Of a DNA stretch of 6,988 bases, positions 5,833-6,988 are shown one piece after another (within the stretch, counting starts at the first letter, position 1; each line of letters starts with the position of its first letter). Location of the stretch: NCBI GenBank assembly GCA_030597485.1, contig JAUVRU010000104.1, positions 1 through 6,988 on the forward strand, written 5' to 3'. The position numbers and the translations under genes are program-made. Source of the DNA: Anaerolineae bacterium. GTDB taxonomy: Bacteria; Chloroflexota; Anaerolineae; 4572-78; NAK82. A model generated the notes under the pieces. It was given only the letters and a program-made list of their open reading frames with translations. It ran no database searches and was not told where the DNA came from.

Positions 5833-6714
5833 TCAAGCCACGCCCCTGGCCCGAGCGAAAGCCTGTGTCAGAGCCTGTCGTGCCAGCACCTTGGCCAGCT
5901 GACGGCGATAGCTGGCTGAGGCATGGATGTCGCTGCCAGGGTCAATGTCCTCAGTGGCGGCAGTCTCAGCGGCCGCCTGGATGGCCTCGGCGGTGGGTGT
6001 CTGCCCCTGAAGCATCTCGGCCGCCCGGCGTGCCGGCACCGGTCTATCCTCGACGCTGAGGAACACCAGCCGGGCCTGATCACATTGATTCCCACCATCC
6101 AGAGTCACCATAGCAGCCACGCCCACCAGTGCGTAGTCTCCGTGACGCCGAGCTATCTCTCGGAAGCACCATCCGCTGCGTGGTGGCATAGGGGGCAGCC
6201 TGACTTCCACCAAGAGCTCGCTGGGTTCTATGACCGTCATGAACATCCCCAGGAAGAACTCGTCGACCGAAACCCAGCGGTCACCGGCCTGCCCCCGAAT
6301 CCGGAACTGCGCGTTCAGCGCGATGGCCACCGCCGGCAGCTCGGCTGCCGGGTCAGCGTGAGCCATCGTGCCCCCCATTGTGCTCCGATTGCGGATCTGA
6401 GGGTGGGCAATGCTGGGCATCGTCTCGTGCACCAAGGGAGCCCGCTCAGCCACCAGGGGGTCACGCTCCACCTGGCTGGCACGGGTCATTGCCCCCAGCA
6501 GCAACCCGCCGTCTTCGTGGGGACGGATGTAGGAGAGATCAACGATGGGGTTCAGATCCACCAGTACCGACGGCTGCGCCAGCCGAAAATTCATGGTAGG
6601 GATCAAGCTCTGTCCACCAGCCAGCGGTTTGGCATCGTAGCCGAACTGGTCCAGGTAGGCCAGAGCCTCCTCTGTGGTGGATGGCGCATAGTAGTCGAAA
6701 GCAGCTGGCTTCAT
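5833..6714 (-). CDS. Molybdenum hydroxylase FAD-binding medium subunit (CoxM type)
   Basis: This 293-residue flavoprotein subunit takes electrons from the [2Fe-2S] subunit and passes them to the final acceptor. It begins MKPAAFDYYAPSTTEEAL, usual for the family. The two FAD motifs are AGGQSL at residues 32-37 and TMGG at 112-115, followed by ADPAAE (120-125) in place of the common ADPxxE. The FAD domain covers about 1-175, and the CO dehydrogenase flavoprotein C-terminal domain about 180-285. Length matches CoxM (about 288). The ATG at 6712-6714 has AAGGAGG eleven bases upstream, a slightly long spacing. The upstream hydrolase gene ends three bases before it, so the genes form one operon. The protein works in the cytoplasm in an (LMS)2-type complex, as known for the family. 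Confidence 0.96.
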   Translation of the reverse strand: MKPAAFDYYAPSTTEEALAYLDQFGYDAKPLAGGQSLIPTMNFRLAQPSVLVDLNPIVDLSYIRPHEDGGLLLGAMTRASQVERDPLVAERAPLVHETMPSIAHPQIRNRSTMGGTMAHADPAAELPAVAIALNAQFRIRGQAGDRWVSVDEFFLGMFMTVIEPSELLVEVRLPPMPPRSGWCFREIARRHGDYALVGVAAMVTLDGGNQCDQARLVFLSVEDRPVPARRAAEMLQGQTPTAEAIQAAAETAATEDIDPGSDIHASASYRRQLAKVLARQALTQAFARARGVA

Positions 6715-6717
6715 TGC

Positions 6718-6988
6718 TTAACTGCCCTCCTTGAAGGCGACAAAGCGCCCCCACATGGATGCGATTTCCATACCTTTCTGCAGGAAGCAGCCGATGTAGT
6801 ACCGGCCGCTCTCAGCCCTGGCGATATCGCCGCCCAGGTTCTCGGCATGCACGATTCGCTTGGGGAAGAGATTCAGGTGAGTATCCTGATAGTACTTGTC
6901 CAGTGGGAACATCTCATCCCAGTCTTTGCCGAAGTCCCTCTTGAGCTTGGCATTGGCCTCTTCGAAGGTCTTAGGATGCCAGATCCTC
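6718..6988 (-). CDS. Probable cyclase-family (kynurenine-formamidase-like) hydrolase, C-terminal part
   Basis: The last 89 residues of a protein that runs in from beyond the right window edge. The reading frame is open from 6987 to a TAA at 6718-6720. The stretch RIVHAENLGGDI, followed by YYIGCF and GRFVAF, resembles the C-terminal end of the metal-dependent cyclase family (PF04199; 'ENLGGDI...' then a beta strand, a glycine-rich turn and 'RVVAF'). That family includes kynurenine formamidase and isatin hydrolase, which cleave amide or lactam bonds. The usual Gly-Gly-Glu after the 'FP' strand is not kept here (FLQKGMEIASM). The metal-binding motif HxGTHxDxxxH would lie outside the window, so the call rests on a short tail recalled from family pattern. 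It sits three bases before the FAD-subunit gene and is clearly in the same operon. Confidence 0.55.
   Translation of the reverse strand, partial: RIWHPKTFEEANAKLKRDFGKDWDEMFPLDKYYQDTHLNLFPKRIVHAENLGGDIARAESGRYYIGCFLQKGMEIASMWGRFVAFKEGS

Noticed and set aside
2811..6714. Annotation as aerobic carbon monoxide dehydrogenase
   Set aside because: The family, subunit order and CoxG fit, but the AYxCSFR active-site loop is absent, so the CO-specific name is not supported.

Overview
The window looks like a piece of a Chloroflexota (Chloroflexi-type) chromosome or metagenomic contig. The main clue is the solute-binding lipoprotein. Its cysteine is followed by a Val-Glu repeat linker, a style common in lipoproteins of that phylum. 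The rest of the gene content (a molybdenum hydroxylase of the CO dehydrogenase family plus a BMP-type ABC importer) agrees with it but does not prove it. Every supported gene lies on the minus strand, so transcription runs from high to low coordinates. No RNA gene, insertion sequence or CRISPR array was seen, and no stretch over 300 bases lacks a gene.

In transcription order, the right half is one tight gene group. It begins with the C-terminal end of a probable cyclase-family (kynurenine-formamidase-like) hydrolase (6718-6988, cut by the window edge). Next come the FAD subunit (CoxM type, 5833-6714), the [2Fe-2S] subunit (CoxS type, 5327-5809), the molybdopterin catalytic subunit (CoxL type, 2811-5156) and a membrane-anchored CoxG-like SRPBCC protein (2121-2747). 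The M-S-L order and all cofactor motifs indicate a complete three-subunit molybdenum hydroxylase. Its active-site loop reads VRGAGR instead of the AYxCSFR of true aerobic CO dehydrogenase, so the substrate is probably not CO.

The left part is an ABC importer. A 256-bp gap holds a good sigma70-type promoter (TTGACA, 17 bp, TACCAT), with an imperfect palindrome just upstream of its -35 box. It is followed by a BMP-family lipoprotein gene (554-1864). After a 205-bp gap with a strong hairpin comes the start of the importer's ATPase (1-348, cut by the window edge). The permeases should lie beyond the left edge.

Taken together, the genes suggest uptake of a small, possibly N-heterocyclic or nucleoside-like compound by the BMP importer. 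The membrane-associated Mo enzyme would hydroxylate it, and the cyclase-family hydrolase might open a ring or cleave an amide. Substrate and pathway are inference from gene neighbourhood. The enzyme classes themselves are well supported.
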